Counted from the first letter of the stretch, positions 9,839 through 17,997 are shown. The stretch: 41,459 nt of DNA from Ruminococcus sp. (GCA_017463375.1 JAFTPG010000012.1:1-41459); one strand, 5' to 3'. Made by a program: numbers and translations. The notes: generated by a model from the sequence alone, not told the origin.

Positions 9839-10690
9839 ATGAAAATACTTGTTGTCGGACTTGGACTTATCGGAGGTTCTATCTGTAAGGCACTGAAAAA
9901 ATATACCGATTACACTGTTATCGGAAGTGATTTGAATAAGGAAACGGAACAGACCGCTCTTGCGGAAAAAAGCATTGACACAGTCTTTTCAGGAGATTTC
10001 AGTGAATCAGACCTGGTTATTATTTGTCTGTATCCTGAAGCTGCTGAAAAATATTTTGCTGAAAACGCTTCATCTATGAGCAGCGGAACTCTTGTTACAG
10101 ATGTCTGCGGAATAAAGGGCAGTTTTGCTGAACGAATGAAGAAAATTGCCGCTGATAACTCAATGGAATACATTGGTATTCATCCTATGGCTGGAAAAGA
10201 GTTCGGAGGATATGCGAACAGTACGCCCGATCTATTCGTTAATGCCAACTTTATCGTGGCTCCGTTTGAGGACAGCAGCGAGAAAAATACCGATCTTTTG
10301 AAAAAACTTGCACAACAAATGGAAGCCGGTAAAATAGTTGTAACCTCTCCCGAGAATCACGATAAAATGATTGCGTATACTTCACAGCTTGCACACATTG
10401 TTTCAAGTGCATATGTCAAGAGTCCCGAACTCGAGCTTGAATGCGGATTCAGCGGAGGAAGCTTCCAGGACATGACCAGAATTGCGACCATGAACGAAGT
10501 TATGTGGACAGACCTCTTTATGCAGAATAAAGAGAATCTCAAATTCGAGCTTGATACTCTTGTTAAAAATCTCAAGAAATACAGCGACGCTCTGGAGAAT
10601 TCTGACGCTGAAACTATGAGAGAGCTGATTCGTGAGGGAAGAATTCTCAAGGAAGAAAACCTGAAGAGAAGAATCGGACAGCCAAACTGA
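9839..10690 (+). CDS. tyrA: Prephenate dehydrogenase
   Basis: It converts prephenate to 4-hydroxyphenylpyruvate with NAD(P), the tyrosine branch from chorismate. The ATG at 9839 is chosen because GGAG lies 9 bp upstream; an in-frame ATG at 9830 abuts the GGAG. The product is 283 aa. A Rossmann fingerprint GLGLIGGS is at residues 7-14. The prephenate site motif is recognisable in GIHPMAGKEFGGY, with a second active-site histidine in SQLAHIVSSAYV. There is no fused chorismate mutase and no C-terminal ACT domain, so tyrosine feedback through ACT is not expected. The gene has its own promoter and lies about 1 kb upstream of the aro operon. Confidence 0.93.
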   Translation: MKILVVGLGLIGGSICKALKKYTDYTVIGSDLNKETEQTALAEKSIDTVFSGDFSESDLVIICLYPEAAEKYFAENASSMSSGTLVTDVCGIKGSFAERMKKIAADNSMEYIGIHPMAGKEFGGYANSTPDLFVNANFIVAPFEDSSEKNTDLLKKLAQQMEAGKIVVTSPENHDKMIAYTSQLAHIVSSAYVKSPELELECGFSGGSFQDMTRIATMNEVMWTDLFMQNKENLKFELDTLVKNLKKYSDALENSDAETMRELIREGRILKEENLKRRIGQPN

Positions 10691-10697
10691 TTCAGAT

Positions 10698-10728
10698 AAA
10701 ATCAGCCAATTAAACATATTCTGATTTT
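10698..10728 (+). terminator. Weak terminator after tyrA
   Basis: AAAATCAG pairs with CTGATTTT around a 15-nt loop, ending in TTTT. It lies 7 bp after the tyrA stop and just before the next promoter. Confidence 0.5.
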
Positions 10729-10732
10729 CCAC

Positions 10733-10761
10733 TTGATTTTTTGTCGGATATGTTGTATAAT
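10733..10761 (+). promoter_or_regulatory. Promoter of the DUF1292 gene
   Basis: TTGATT, 17-bp spacer, TATAAT. Any start codon upstream of about 10770 would not be transcribed from it, which supports the ATG at 10805. Confidence 0.8.
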
Positions 10762-10804
10762 GTATTATATCAAATGGCTTAAGCCGGATTGGAGATTATA
10801 TATT

Positions 10805-11158
10805 ATGTCAGAGATGAACGAATACACACCCGAGCTTTTTGAGCTTATCGATGAAGATGGTAATAAAAAGAATTTTGAAATGATTGACGCTGCTGAACTT
10901 GATGGTGAGCAGTATTTCGCAATGGTTCCTGCAATCGAAGACGATGATTTTCTCAATGCTGACTGCGACCTCGTTATTCTCAAAGCAATCGAGGATAACG
11001 GTGAGGAAATTCTCGCTTCAATAGAAGATGATGCTGAATTTGAAAAGGTATGTGCATTCTTCATGAAGCGTCTTGAGGAAGCTATGGATGAAATGGATGA
11101 GTGCGACTGCGGCGATGAAGACTGCTGCTGCCACGACGATTCCTGCGGCTGTCACTAA
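10805..11158 (+). CDS. DUF1292 family acidic protein with Cys-rich tail
   Basis: The 117-aa product starts at the ATG at 10805 (GGAG 10 bp upstream). It fits the DUF1292 family (B. subtilis YrzB), with the core pattern ELIDEDGNKKNFEMIDAAELDGEQYFAMV and a conserved FFMKRLEE segment. The function of the family is unknown. It is strongly acidic and about 25 residues longer than YrzB. The extra part is a C-terminal tail rich in Cys, His and Asp (CDCGDEDCCCHDDSCGCH), which could bind a metal; that is inference. It is monocistronic, with its own promoter and the 6S RNA gene after it. Confidence 0.85.
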   Translation: MSEMNEYTPELFELIDEDGNKKNFEMIDAAELDGEQYFAMVPAIEDDDFLNADCDLVILKAIEDNGEEILASIEDDAEFEKVCAFFMKRLEEAMDEMDECDCGDEDCCCHDDSCGCH

Positions 11159-11185
11159 TTTTTTACAAAATACATAAATTAGGTA

Positions 11186-11214
11186 TTGATTTTTTGATTT
11201 ATATGTGCTATAAT
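11186..11214 (+). promoter_or_regulatory. 6S RNA promoter
   Basis: TTGATT, 17-bp spacer, TATAAT with an extended -10 (TGC before TATAAT). Transcription should start near 11220. Confidence 0.82.
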
Positions 11215-11220
11215 ATAAAC

Positions 11221-11412
11221 AGATAAGAGATATTCTGCCTTGTTCGGGTAATTATAGTTTTTATAATCCAACACATCTTAAAAGGGAATTCAGCTCCGGC
11301 TGTGGACTGCAGACCTCCCGCTTGCGGAAGAAGGGAGCGAGAAGCATTCGGGCGTTTACCCACCTGCTTCGTGCGGGTTTTATACGCTATATGACGGCAA
11401 GGCGGTTTATTT
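11221..11412 (+). ncRNA. ssrS: 6S RNA
   Basis: 6S RNA binds the housekeeping RNA polymerase holoenzyme by mimicking an open promoter. The closing stem CTGCCTTG (11235-11242) pairs with CAAGGCGG (11398-11405) with one GU. TTCG follows the 5' strand and GACGG precedes the 3' strand. E. coli 6S has the same layout, with its stem followed by UUCG and preceded by GCGGCGG. The interior is a long irregular duplex including CCTGCTTCGTGCGGG. Length of about 190 nt fits. No gene overlaps. A terminator follows at 11433. The 3' end is approximate. Confidence 0.78.
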
Positions 11413-11432
11413 TTATCTATATATGTATTGCG

Positions 11433-11456
11433 AAAGCGGTTTATACCGCTTTTTTT
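11433..11456 (+). terminator. Terminator of the 6S RNA transcript
   Basis: AAGCGGT / ACCGCTT stem with a TTAT loop and a run of seven or more T residues. Confidence 0.9.
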
Positions 11457-11498
11457 GTTGCGTAAGGCTAATAAAAGCGTTTTTTCATCATCATGTAC

Positions 11499-11527
11499 TT
11501 GACAAATTTATCAAAGCATGATATAAT
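11499..11527 (+). promoter_or_regulatory. aro operon promoter
   Basis: Perfect TTGACA, 17-bp spacer, perfect TATAAT. It lies about 215 bp upstream of aroF, leaving room for the leader peptide and attenuator. Confidence 0.9.
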
Positions 11528-11554
11528 GAAGAAAAAATTAGGAGAACAATTTCA

Positions 11555-11644
11555 ATGAATAATAAGTGCTTTAACAACTTATATTTTTATCAGAGCTCAA
11601 GCTTCTTTTTTAGCTTCGAGTTTATTTCTGGTGCCCAAAATTAA
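11555..11644 (+). CDS. Aromatic leader peptide of the aro operon
   Basis: A 29-codon frame starts at an ATG preceded by TTAGGAG (9-bp gap) and ends 97 bp before aroF. Seven Phe and two Tyr codons make up nearly a third of it, concentrated in LYFYQ and SSSFFFSFEF. That composition, directly behind a strong promoter and ahead of an intrinsic terminator, is the hallmark of transcription attenuation by ribosome stalling, known for enterobacterial pheA and pheST leaders. It senses charged tRNA-Phe and perhaps tRNA-Tyr. A hairpin, CTCAAGCT with AGCTTCGAG (11596-11603 / 11612-11620), covers the Phe codons and could act as a pause or competing structure. Confidence 0.75.
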   Translation: MNNKCFNNLYFYQSSSFFFSFEFISGAQN

Positions 11645-11648
11645 AGTT

Positions 11649-11721
11649 CGCAAAGCATGGATTTATTGATTAAAAGTGTAATTAAAACCGTTGCTTTCGT
11701 ATATTAAAGCGGCGGTTTTTT
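11649..11721 (+). promoter_or_regulatory. Attenuator: terminator and candidate antiterminator of the aro operon
   Basis: The terminator stem is 13 bp (AAACCGTTGCTTT 11685-11697 with AAAGCGGCGGTTT 11706-11718, two GU pairs) plus a T-run ending 21 bp before the aroF start. An upstream strand, CG-C-AAAGCA (11649-11657), can pair with TGCTTTCG (11692-11699) and would disrupt the terminator's 5' arm. Terminator formation is clear; the exact antiterminator pairing is inferred. Confidence 0.7.
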
Positions 11722-11741
11722 CGTTCTCAGGAGGTAATATT

Positions 11742-12755
11742 ATGATTATTATTCTTAAGGAAAATGCAAACAAGAACGATTACGATTCACTTCTCGGAAT
11801 GCTCTCGGAAAAAGGAGTAAAGGTTTCCGGAATCAACGGCGTAAACCACAATATTCTCGGTCTTGTCGGTGACACTTCAAAGCTTGACATTGAGCTTATC
11901 AATGCTCAGCCTGTTGTTGAGCGAGTTCAGCGTGTTCAGGAGCCGTACAAGGCTTGCAACAGACAGTTCCATCCCGAGGATACTATCGTTGACGTATGCG
12001 GCAGAAAAATCGGCGGCGAGCATATTCAGATCATCGCAGGTCCCTGCTCAGTTGAAAACGAGGATCAGATTATCGAAACTGCTGAGGCAGTAAAAAAATC
12101 AGGCGCTACAATGCTCAGAGGCGGAGCATTCAAGCCCAGAACCTCTCCCTACGCTTTCCAGGGACTCCACGGAGAGGGAATCAGGCTTCTTCTGGCTGCA
12201 AAGAAGGCTACAGGACTTCCGATTGTAACAGAAATCATGGCTGCCGAGCACCTCGACCTCTTTGCTGATGTAGACATCATTCAGGTAGGCGCAAGAAATA
12301 TGCAGAATTTCGAGCTTCTCAAACAGCTCGGAAGAAGCAATAAGCCAATTCTTCTCAAGAGAGGTCTCGCTAACACTATGGAGGAATTCCTCATGTCTGC
12401 TGAGTACATCATGGCAGGCGGAAACAATAACGTAATGCTCTGCGAGAGAGGTATAAGAACTTTCGAGACTTATACAAGAAATACTCTTGACATCGCAGCA
12501 GTTCCGCTTCTTCACCAGCGTTCACATCTCCCGATCGTTGTTGACCCCAGCCACGCTACAGGTCTTACATCTCTCGTTGAGCCGCTTTCACTTGCTTCAA
12601 TCGTAGCAGGAGCTAATGCTCTCATTATCGAGGTTCATAACAATCCTGCCAAAGCTCTCTCTGATGGTGCACAGTCACTCACTCCCAAGCAGTTTGACGA
12701 TGTGATGAACAAGCTCAAGCCGCAGATTGAATTCAGCGGAAAAATCCTCGGCTAG
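11742..12755 (+). CDS. aroF: DAHP synthase, type I-beta with N-terminal regulatory domain
   Basis: It condenses phosphoenolpyruvate and erythrose 4-phosphate to DAHP, the first step of the shikimate pathway. The start is the ATG 7 bp after AGGAGG; an in-frame ATG 51 bp upstream lies in the attenuator. The product is 337 aa. Residues 1-70 form a ferredoxin-like ACT-type domain as in the Thermotoga enzyme, where it gives Tyr/Phe feedback inhibition. The barrel carries GPCSVE, RGGAFKPRTSPYAFQG, QVGARNMQN, LLKRG and VVDPSHATG. It heads an aroF-aroB-aroA-aroC operon and appears to be doubly controlled, by allostery and by the leader peptide. Confidence 0.96.
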   Translation: MIIILKENANKNDYDSLLGMLSEKGVKVSGINGVNHNILGLVGDTSKLDIELINAQPVVERVQRVQEPYKACNRQFHPEDTIVDVCGRKIGGEHIQIIAGPCSVENEDQIIETAEAVKKSGATMLRGGAFKPRTSPYAFQGLHGEGIRLLLAAKKATGLPIVTEIMAAEHLDLFADVDIIQVGARNMQNFELLKQLGRSNKPILLKRGLANTMEEFLMSAEYIMAGGNNNVMLCERGIRTFETYTRNTLDIAAVPLLHQRSHLPIVVDPSHATGLTSLVEPLSLASIVAGANALIIEVHNNPAKALSDGAQSLTPKQFDDVMNKLKPQIEFSGKILG

Positions 12756-12789
12756 GATGACATAAATATAGGATACAGAGGTGGCTGTT

Positions 12790-13833
12790 ATGAAAAGAAT
12801 CAGAGTTAATACAAGCAAACCATACGATGTTGTGATCGAACGCGGAAGCATAAACAAATGCGGTAAATATATCGCTGAAATTGCAAAGTCTAAAAAAGCT
12901 GCAATCATCAGCGACGATATCGTTGAGGAACTCTATGGAGAAACCGTCATTAATTCACTTAAAGAGAACGGTTTCGAGTGTACTATGTTCTCTTTCAAGA
13001 ATGGAGAGGCTTCAAAAAATCTCTCTGTCCTGAGCGATATCTACGAATTTCTCTGTGCAAGCAATATTACGAGAAACGACCTTATAATTGCTCTCGGCGG
13101 AGGAGTTGTCGGCGATATTACAGGCTTTGCCGCTGCTACTTTCCTTCGCGGAGTAGAGTTCGTTCAGATTCCAACAACTCTTCTTGCACAAATCGACTCC
13201 TCGGTAGGAGGCAAAACCGCAGTTGATCTTAAATGCGGAAAGAACCTTGCCGGAGCTTTCAAACAGCCTGCCCTTGTAATCTGTGACAGTAATACTCTTA
13301 AAACTCTTACTCCCGAGATCCTTGCCGATGGCATGGCTGAAGCAATCAAGTACGGAATGATTCGTGATGAAAAACTCTTCGATCTGATTGCTCAGCACAA
13401 TCTTGATAATGTCGATGAAGTTATGGACGAAATCGTTTACACCTGCATTGATATCAAGCGTATCGTGGTCGAGAACGATGAATTCGACAGGGGAGAGCGA
13501 ATGATTCTTAATTTCGGTCATACGATCGGTCATGCAATCGAGGGATACCATAATTACATAAATTTCACTCACGGAAAAGGCGTTGCAGCCGGAATGGCAT
13601 ATATCACACGCAGATTTGCCCCCGATTTATCTGAACAGCTTGAGAACTGCATAAAAGCATACAGACTCCCTATCGACTCCGAAGCTCCTATGAACGAGCT
13701 TCTGCCGTTCTGCTCCAAGGATAAAAAGCGTGAATCAGGCAATATAAACTATATTGTCTGCAAGGAGATCGGAAAAGCTGAAATCGTAAAAACAACTGTT
13801 GCCGAGTTTAACAGACTCATGGAGGAAGCGTAA
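12790..13833 (+). CDS. aroB: 3-dehydroquinate synthase
   Basis: It turns DAHP into 3-dehydroquinate using NAD and a divalent metal (shikimate step 2). The ATG at 12790 is preferred, with AGAGGTGG just upstream; an in-frame GTG at 12781 overlaps that site. The product is 347 aa. The nucleotide-binding GGGVVGDITGF, the catalytic PTTLLAQIDSSVGGKTAVD and the metal-ligand NFGHTIGHAIE are intact. It lies 34 bp after aroF, and its stop overlaps the aroA start by one base. Confidence 0.96.
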   Translation: MKRIRVNTSKPYDVVIERGSINKCGKYIAEIAKSKKAAIISDDIVEELYGETVINSLKENGFECTMFSFKNGEASKNLSVLSDIYEFLCASNITRNDLIIALGGGVVGDITGFAAATFLRGVEFVQIPTTLLAQIDSSVGGKTAVDLKCGKNLAGAFKQPALVICDSNTLKTLTPEILADGMAEAIKYGMIRDEKLFDLIAQHNLDNVDEVMDEIVYTCIDIKRIVVENDEFDRGERMILNFGHTIGHAIEGYHNYINFTHGKGVAAGMAYITRRFAPDLSEQLENCIKAYRLPIDSEAPMNELLPFCSKDKKRESGNINYIVCKEIGKAEIVKTTVAEFNRLMEEA

Positions 13834-15068
13834 TGGATATAAGAATACAGCCTTGCAAACTGAGCGGAGATGTTTCAATTCCGTCCTCAAAAAGCTATGC
13901 TCACCGTGCGTTGATCTGTGCCGCCCTTGCATCAGGAAGATCTGTAATTGACGGAATAAGTATGTCAAAGGATATCGAAGCAACTATCTCGGCAATGTCA
14001 GCTCTCGGAGCCGACTGCACAGTAGGCGAGAATGGCAGAATCATCGTCGATGGAATCACAGCTCCATCTGAGAAAGCAATAATTGACTGCAACGAAAGCG
14101 GTTCAACCCTGCGTTTTGTAATACCAATCGCTGCCGCTCTCGGAGCTGATGCTGAATTCCGGGGCAGAGGACGTCTCCCCGAAAGACCTATTGATATTTA
14201 CACCAGAGAACTTTCTAAAAACGGCATAAAGTTTGAGTATAATAATACCATGCCCTTTGAGATTTCAGGTCAGCTTTCTTCCGGAGTCTACGAAATTGAA
14301 GGAAATGTCTCCTCACAGTTTATTACAGGACTGCTTTTTGCTCTTCCTTTGCTGAAAGGAGATTCCGTAATTAAGCTCACTTCAAAGCTGGAATCCAAGC
14401 CGTATGTTGATATAACTATCGACTGCCTGAAACGTTTCGGTATTGAGATTGAAGAGAGTGACGAAAGCTATATCGTCAAAGGCTCCCAGAAATACATCCC
14501 GTGCGACGTAACTGTTGAGGGAGATTACTCTCAGGCTGCATTCTTCTACACTGCGAATGCACTCGGCAGCAGCATTAACCTTAAAAATCTGAACCCTGAA
14601 AGTGTTCAGGGAGATAAGAAAATCCTTGATATTATCTCTGAAATGTGCTATAATGGAACAGTATTGAAAAAATTTAATGCAGATTGCTCTGATATTCCTG
14701 ATCTCGTGCCGATTCTCACCGTTTTAGGCTGCTTCGGAACCGAAACTTCAGAAATTTTCAATGCAGAACGTCTGAAAATCAAGGAAAGCGACAGACTTGA
14801 AGCTATTTCTGTAACGCTGAACAAGCTCGGCGGAAATGTAACCGTTACTGAGGATGGATTGATTATTGAACCAGTTTCCTCACTTCACGGCGGCATAGTT
14901 GACAGCTTCGGAGACCACAGAATTGTTATGTCTGCTGCCATTGCGGCAACTATGGCTGACGGAGACATAATCATCAAGAACGCACAAGCAGTAGAAAAAT
15001 CGTATCCTGACTTTTTCAGAGACTATAATAATCTCGGAGGTAAAGCTAATGTCATCACTTTGGAATAA
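13833..15068 (+). CDS. aroA: 3-phosphoshikimate 1-carboxyvinyltransferase (EPSP synthase)
   Basis: It adds the enolpyruvyl group of PEP to shikimate 3-phosphate. The start overlaps the aroB stop as TAATG, so translation is probably coupled. Length is 411 aa, slightly short for the family. SKSYAHRALICAALASG supplies the N-terminal lysine and serine, GRGRLPERPID follows, and KIKESDRLEAI and GDHRIVMSAAIA close the second domain. The PEP-site loop reads NESGSTLRF where E. coli has GNAGTAMRP: the loop glycine is kept, but the proline (P101 in E. coli) is Phe. The aroC start lies inside its 3' end (20-bp overlap). Confidence 0.95.
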   Translation: MDIRIQPCKLSGDVSIPSSKSYAHRALICAALASGRSVIDGISMSKDIEATISAMSALGADCTVGENGRIIVDGITAPSEKAIIDCNESGSTLRFVIPIAAALGADAEFRGRGRLPERPIDIYTRELSKNGIKFEYNNTMPFEISGQLSSGVYEIEGNVSSQFITGLLFALPLLKGDSVIKLTSKLESKPYVDITIDCLKRFGIEIEESDESYIVKGSQKYIPCDVTVEGDYSQAAFFYTANALGSSINLKNLNPESVQGDKKILDIISEMCYNGTVLKKFNADCSDIPDLVPILTVLGCFGTETSEIFNAERLKIKESDRLEAISVTLNKLGGNVTVTEDGLIIEPVSSLHGGIVDSFGDHRIVMSAAIAATMADGDIIIKNAQAVEKSYPDFFRDYNNLGGKANVITLE

Positions 15069-16143
15069 CCGTATTTCCATATCCATTTTCGGCGAATCCC
15101 ACGGTCCCGCTATAGGAGTAATTATTGATAATCTGCCGCCCGGCGAATATATAGATATCGAAGAACTCGGACGTTTTATGTCCAGAAGAGCTCCCAAAAA
15201 AGACGGAACTACAACTTCAAGAAGCGAAAAGGATATGCCGCAGATTCTGTCAGGTGTGTTCAATGACAGAACTACGGGAACTCCTCTCTGTGCTTTCATT
15301 CAGAATACCGACACTCATTCAAGCGATTATTCAAATATTTCAAAGCTTGCAAGACCGGGACATGCAGATTATACCGGAGCAATACGCTACAGAGGATTCA
15401 ATGATGTGAGAGGCGGAGGTCACTTCTCAGGACGCCTTACAGCGCCGCTTTGCTTTGCCGGAGCTGTCTGCGGGCAGATTCTCGAGCGCAGAGGCATCTA
15501 CACAGGCGCTCATATTGCTGAAATCCATAATATCAAGGACTCTGCTTTTGACCGAGTAAACGTTTCCCGTCAGGATATTATAGATGTGCGCTATAAGGAA
15601 TTTCCTGTAATTAACGATAAGAAGGGCGCTCAGATGAAGGAGGATATCCAGAATGCTAGAATGGGATGCGAATCTCTCGGAGGCATTATTGAGTGCGCTG
15701 CAATCAATGTTCCGGCAGGAATCGGTTCTCCGATATTTGACGGACTTGAGAATTCCATAGCTCAGCTCATTTTCGGAATTCCTGCTGTAAAGGGTTTGGA
15801 ATTCGGTGCAGGCTTCATGGCAGCTAAAATGGTCGGAAGCCAGAACAACGATGAATTCTATGCAGACGAACACGGACACGTCCTCACTAAGACCAATAAT
15901 CACGGAGGTATTCTCGGAGGTATATCTTCAGGTATGCCGATAACTCTTAACGTTGCGATCAAGCCGACTCCTTCTATCTCACAGCCTCAGAATACTGTTG
16001 ATTATCACGATATGAAGAACGAGGTTCTCAGCGTTAAAGGTCGTCATGATCCATGCATCGTTCCCAGAGCTGTACCGTGCGTTGAATCTGCGGTTAATAT
16101 TGCTCTTCTTGCTCATATGCTTGATTACCCCAACTTCAGTTAG
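15049..16143 (+). CDS. aroC: Chorismate synthase
   Basis: It removes phosphate from EPSP to give chorismate, using reduced FMN. The product is 364 aa. The signatures GESHGPAIGV (N-terminal), RPGHADYTG, RGGGHFSGRLTA and GRHDPCIVPRAVP (C-terminal) are all present. The ATG lies within the aroA coding region behind CGGAGG, giving a 20-bp overlap. The pathway steps encoded by aroD, aroE and aroK are absent from this operon and must lie elsewhere. Its product feeds prephenate formation and so tyrA. Confidence 0.97.
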   Translation: MSSLWNNRISISIFGESHGPAIGVIIDNLPPGEYIDIEELGRFMSRRAPKKDGTTTSRSEKDMPQILSGVFNDRTTGTPLCAFIQNTDTHSSDYSNISKLARPGHADYTGAIRYRGFNDVRGGGHFSGRLTAPLCFAGAVCGQILERRGIYTGAHIAEIHNIKDSAFDRVNVSRQDIIDVRYKEFPVINDKKGAQMKEDIQNARMGCESLGGIIECAAINVPAGIGSPIFDGLENSIAQLIFGIPAVKGLEFGAGFMAAKMVGSQNNDEFYADEHGHVLTKTNNHGGILGGISSGMPITLNVAIKPTPSISQPQNTVDYHDMKNEVLSVKGRHDPCIVPRAVPCVESAVNIALLAHMLDYPNFS

Positions 16144-16153
16144 GTGATTTGCC

Positions 16154-16747
16154 ATGCAGGATGAAAATATCTTCAAAATGTCTCAGGCAGCTGACTTTGA
16201 AATAAAGGACGTGCCGACTCTTAATATACTGCTTTGCTATCTTATGTATAAGATCGACCGTTCTGTTGAGGTTGAACACCTTTATGAAATTGCAGTAAGT
16301 ACCGGACTTATAAATTATTTCTATTATCAGGATTCTATTGATTATCTGATAAAAAATGAATGTATTCTGGTAGAAAAAAACGAAAGCGGCACGGAGCAGT
16401 ATGTGCTTACATCTAAAGGCACTACATGTGCCAAACAGCTGAAGAATTATGCTCCTAAAGCTTATAGAGACAAGCTTGTGCTTGCTGCTTTGAAATATTT
16501 TGCAAGACTGAAATTTGAGCAGGAAATTAAGATTGAATATATTCCGCTTGAAAACGGATATTACACTCATGTAAGATGTCTTGATGCAAAGTGTGATTTA
16601 ATGGATTTAAAGCTTTACGCTCCCGACCTGAGACAGGCTAAGCTCCTCGGAGAAAAAATAATGCTCAATCCTTCGGGATTCTATGGAAAAGTAATTGATC
16701 TTGCTCTTTCCAATAAAGAAATTCCTTATGATTTGACAGATAATTAA
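16154..16747 (+). CDS. DUF4364 family protein, winged-helix-like
   Basis: A 197-aa protein resembling the clostridial DUF4364 family. The first half looks like a winged helix (LNILLCYLMYKIDRSVEVEHLYEIAV... then YYQDSIDYLIKNECILVEKN with an ITSKG-like wing, VLTSKG). The second half is a beta-rich region (IEYIPLENGYYTHVRCLD). The family is annotated as a possible transcription regulator, but its targets are unknown. It starts 10 bp after aroC, behind TAGGTGAT, and is the last gene of the operon. Whether it regulates aromatic synthesis is not shown by the sequence. Confidence 0.7.
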   Translation: MQDENIFKMSQAADFEIKDVPTLNILLCYLMYKIDRSVEVEHLYEIAVSTGLINYFYYQDSIDYLIKNECILVEKNESGTEQYVLTSKGTTCAKQLKNYAPKAYRDKLVLAALKYFARLKFEQEIKIEYIPLENGYYTHVRCLDAKCDLMDLKLYAPDLRQAKLLGEKIMLNPSGFYGKVIDLALSNKEIPYDLTDN

Positions 16748-16748
16748 T

Positions 16749-16779
16749 AAAAGCTCCCGATTTGAAATCGGGAGCTTTT
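16749..16779. terminator. Bidirectional terminator ending the aro operon and the U32 gene
   Basis: A perfect 13-bp stem (AAAAGCTCCCGAT / ATCGGGAGCTTTT) with a 5-nt loop lies between the two convergent genes, with T-runs on both strands. Confidence 0.93.
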
Positions 16780-16782
16780 AAT

Positions 16783-17997
16783 TTATGTCTCGCGTCTGAT
16801 AACAGTACCCTCAGGAAAAATCATATCGGACCTGAAGGAAAATTTCATCATTGCATGATTAGCGGTAGATATCGCCTGATCATTCTCGTCAAAGAGCTTT
16901 TCAAGAGTCATTGTAACAGGTTTCTTTCCGGGAGAGAGTATCTCAACCGTATCTCCGGCAAAAAAACGATTTCTCTGAGTACAGTAAACCGTACCGTTCT
17001 CGCATTTTTCCACTACAGCAACAACATCATAGTTTCTGATATAACCGCTGTTTTCGTAGTACTGGGATTCTTCAGGAGTACCGAAAAAGAATCCGTTTGA
17101 GTACTTTCTGTGGCTTACCTTATAAACTTCATCGTGAATCCAGTCTGACAGCTTGAAATTATCAGGATTTTCATAGTACTCGTCAACTGCCATTCTGTAG
17201 GCATTTGTCACGACGGCAACATAATACGCAGATTTTGCACGGCCTTCTATTTTCAGACTCATTACGCCTGCGTCGGCAAGCTTGTCAATGTGATCGATCA
17301 TGCATAAATCCTTGGCATTGAGAATATATGTACCCTTTTCGTCCTCAAAGACAGGGAAGTACTCTCCGGGACGTTTTTCCTCCATAAGATGATATCCCCA
17401 GCGGCACGGCTGAGCACATTCCCCACGGTTGGCGTCACGATTTACAAGATACTGAGAAAGCAGACATCTTCCGGAGAATGAAACGCACATCGCTCCGTGG
17501 ACAAAGGCTTCAATATCAAGCTCGGGACTGGTTTTTGCCCGGATTTCGGCAATTTCATCCAATGAAAGCTCCCGAGCGAGAACAATGCGCTTTGCACCCA
17601 TATTATAAAGCTCTCTTGCAGTGACGTAGTTAACGATTCCCGTCTGAGTTGAAATATGTATTTCCATATCAGGAGCATATTTCTTTATCAAAGCAAGCAG
17701 ACCGATATCAGCCACAATCAGTGCGTCTACCTTAGCCTCTGCAGCTTCTTTGACAAACTGTTCAAACTGAGGAATTTCGCTGTTTCTTGGGAGAGTATTA
17801 CAGGTAAGATAGACCTTTATTCCTCTTGCATGAGCTGTCTCAACAGCCTGAACAAGACCTTCAAAATCAAAATTCATAGGTGAGGAACGCATACCAAACT
17901 GTTTTCTGCCGAGATATACAGCGTCTGCACCATAATCAATTGCTGCTTTGAAACGTTCAGCATCTCCTGCCGGAGCAAGAACTTCAAGTCTGTTCAT
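16783..17997 (-). CDS. U32 family protein, probable tRNA uridine 5-hydroxylation enzyme (TrhP/YrrO-like)
   Basis: A 404-aa U32 protein with N-terminal LEVLAPAGDAERFKAAIDYGADAVYLG and the U32 signature EAFVHGAMCVSFSGRC, followed by GECAQPCRW; these cysteines suit an iron-sulfur site. Relatives TrhP (E. coli YegQ) and B. subtilis YrrN/YrrO make 5-hydroxyuridine at tRNA position 34 using prephenate. Older annotation as a collagenase-like peptidase is probably misleading. Its start overlaps the mltG stop (TAATG). In B. subtilis, yrrL (mltG), yrrM, yrrN and yrrO are also neighbours; the methyltransferase yrrM is missing here. TrhP versus another U32 subgroup is inferred from length and context. 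Confidence 0.82.
   Translation of the reverse strand: MNRLEVLAPAGDAERFKAAIDYGADAVYLGRKQFGMRSSPMNFDFEGLVQAVETAHARGIKVYLTCNTLPRNSEIPQFEQFVKEAAEAKVDALIVADIGLLALIKKYAPDMEIHISTQTGIVNYVTARELYNMGAKRIVLARELSLDEIAEIRAKTSPELDIEAFVHGAMCVSFSGRCLLSQYLVNRDANRGECAQPCRWGYHLMEEKRPGEYFPVFEDEKGTYILNAKDLCMIDHIDKLADAGVMSLKIEGRAKSAYYVAVVTNAYRMAVDEYYENPDNFKLSDWIHDEVYKVSHRKYSNGFFFGTPEESQYYENSGYIRNYDVVAVVEKCENGTVYCTQRNRFFAGDTVEILSPGKKPVTMTLEKLFDENDQAISTANHAMMKFSFRSDMIFPEGTVIRRET

Noticed and set aside
11460-11740. T-box or other riboswitch upstream of aroF
   Set aside because: I see no GGTGG-type T-box antiterminator bulge or specifier-loop arrangement. A translated aromatic leader with a terminator explains the region better.
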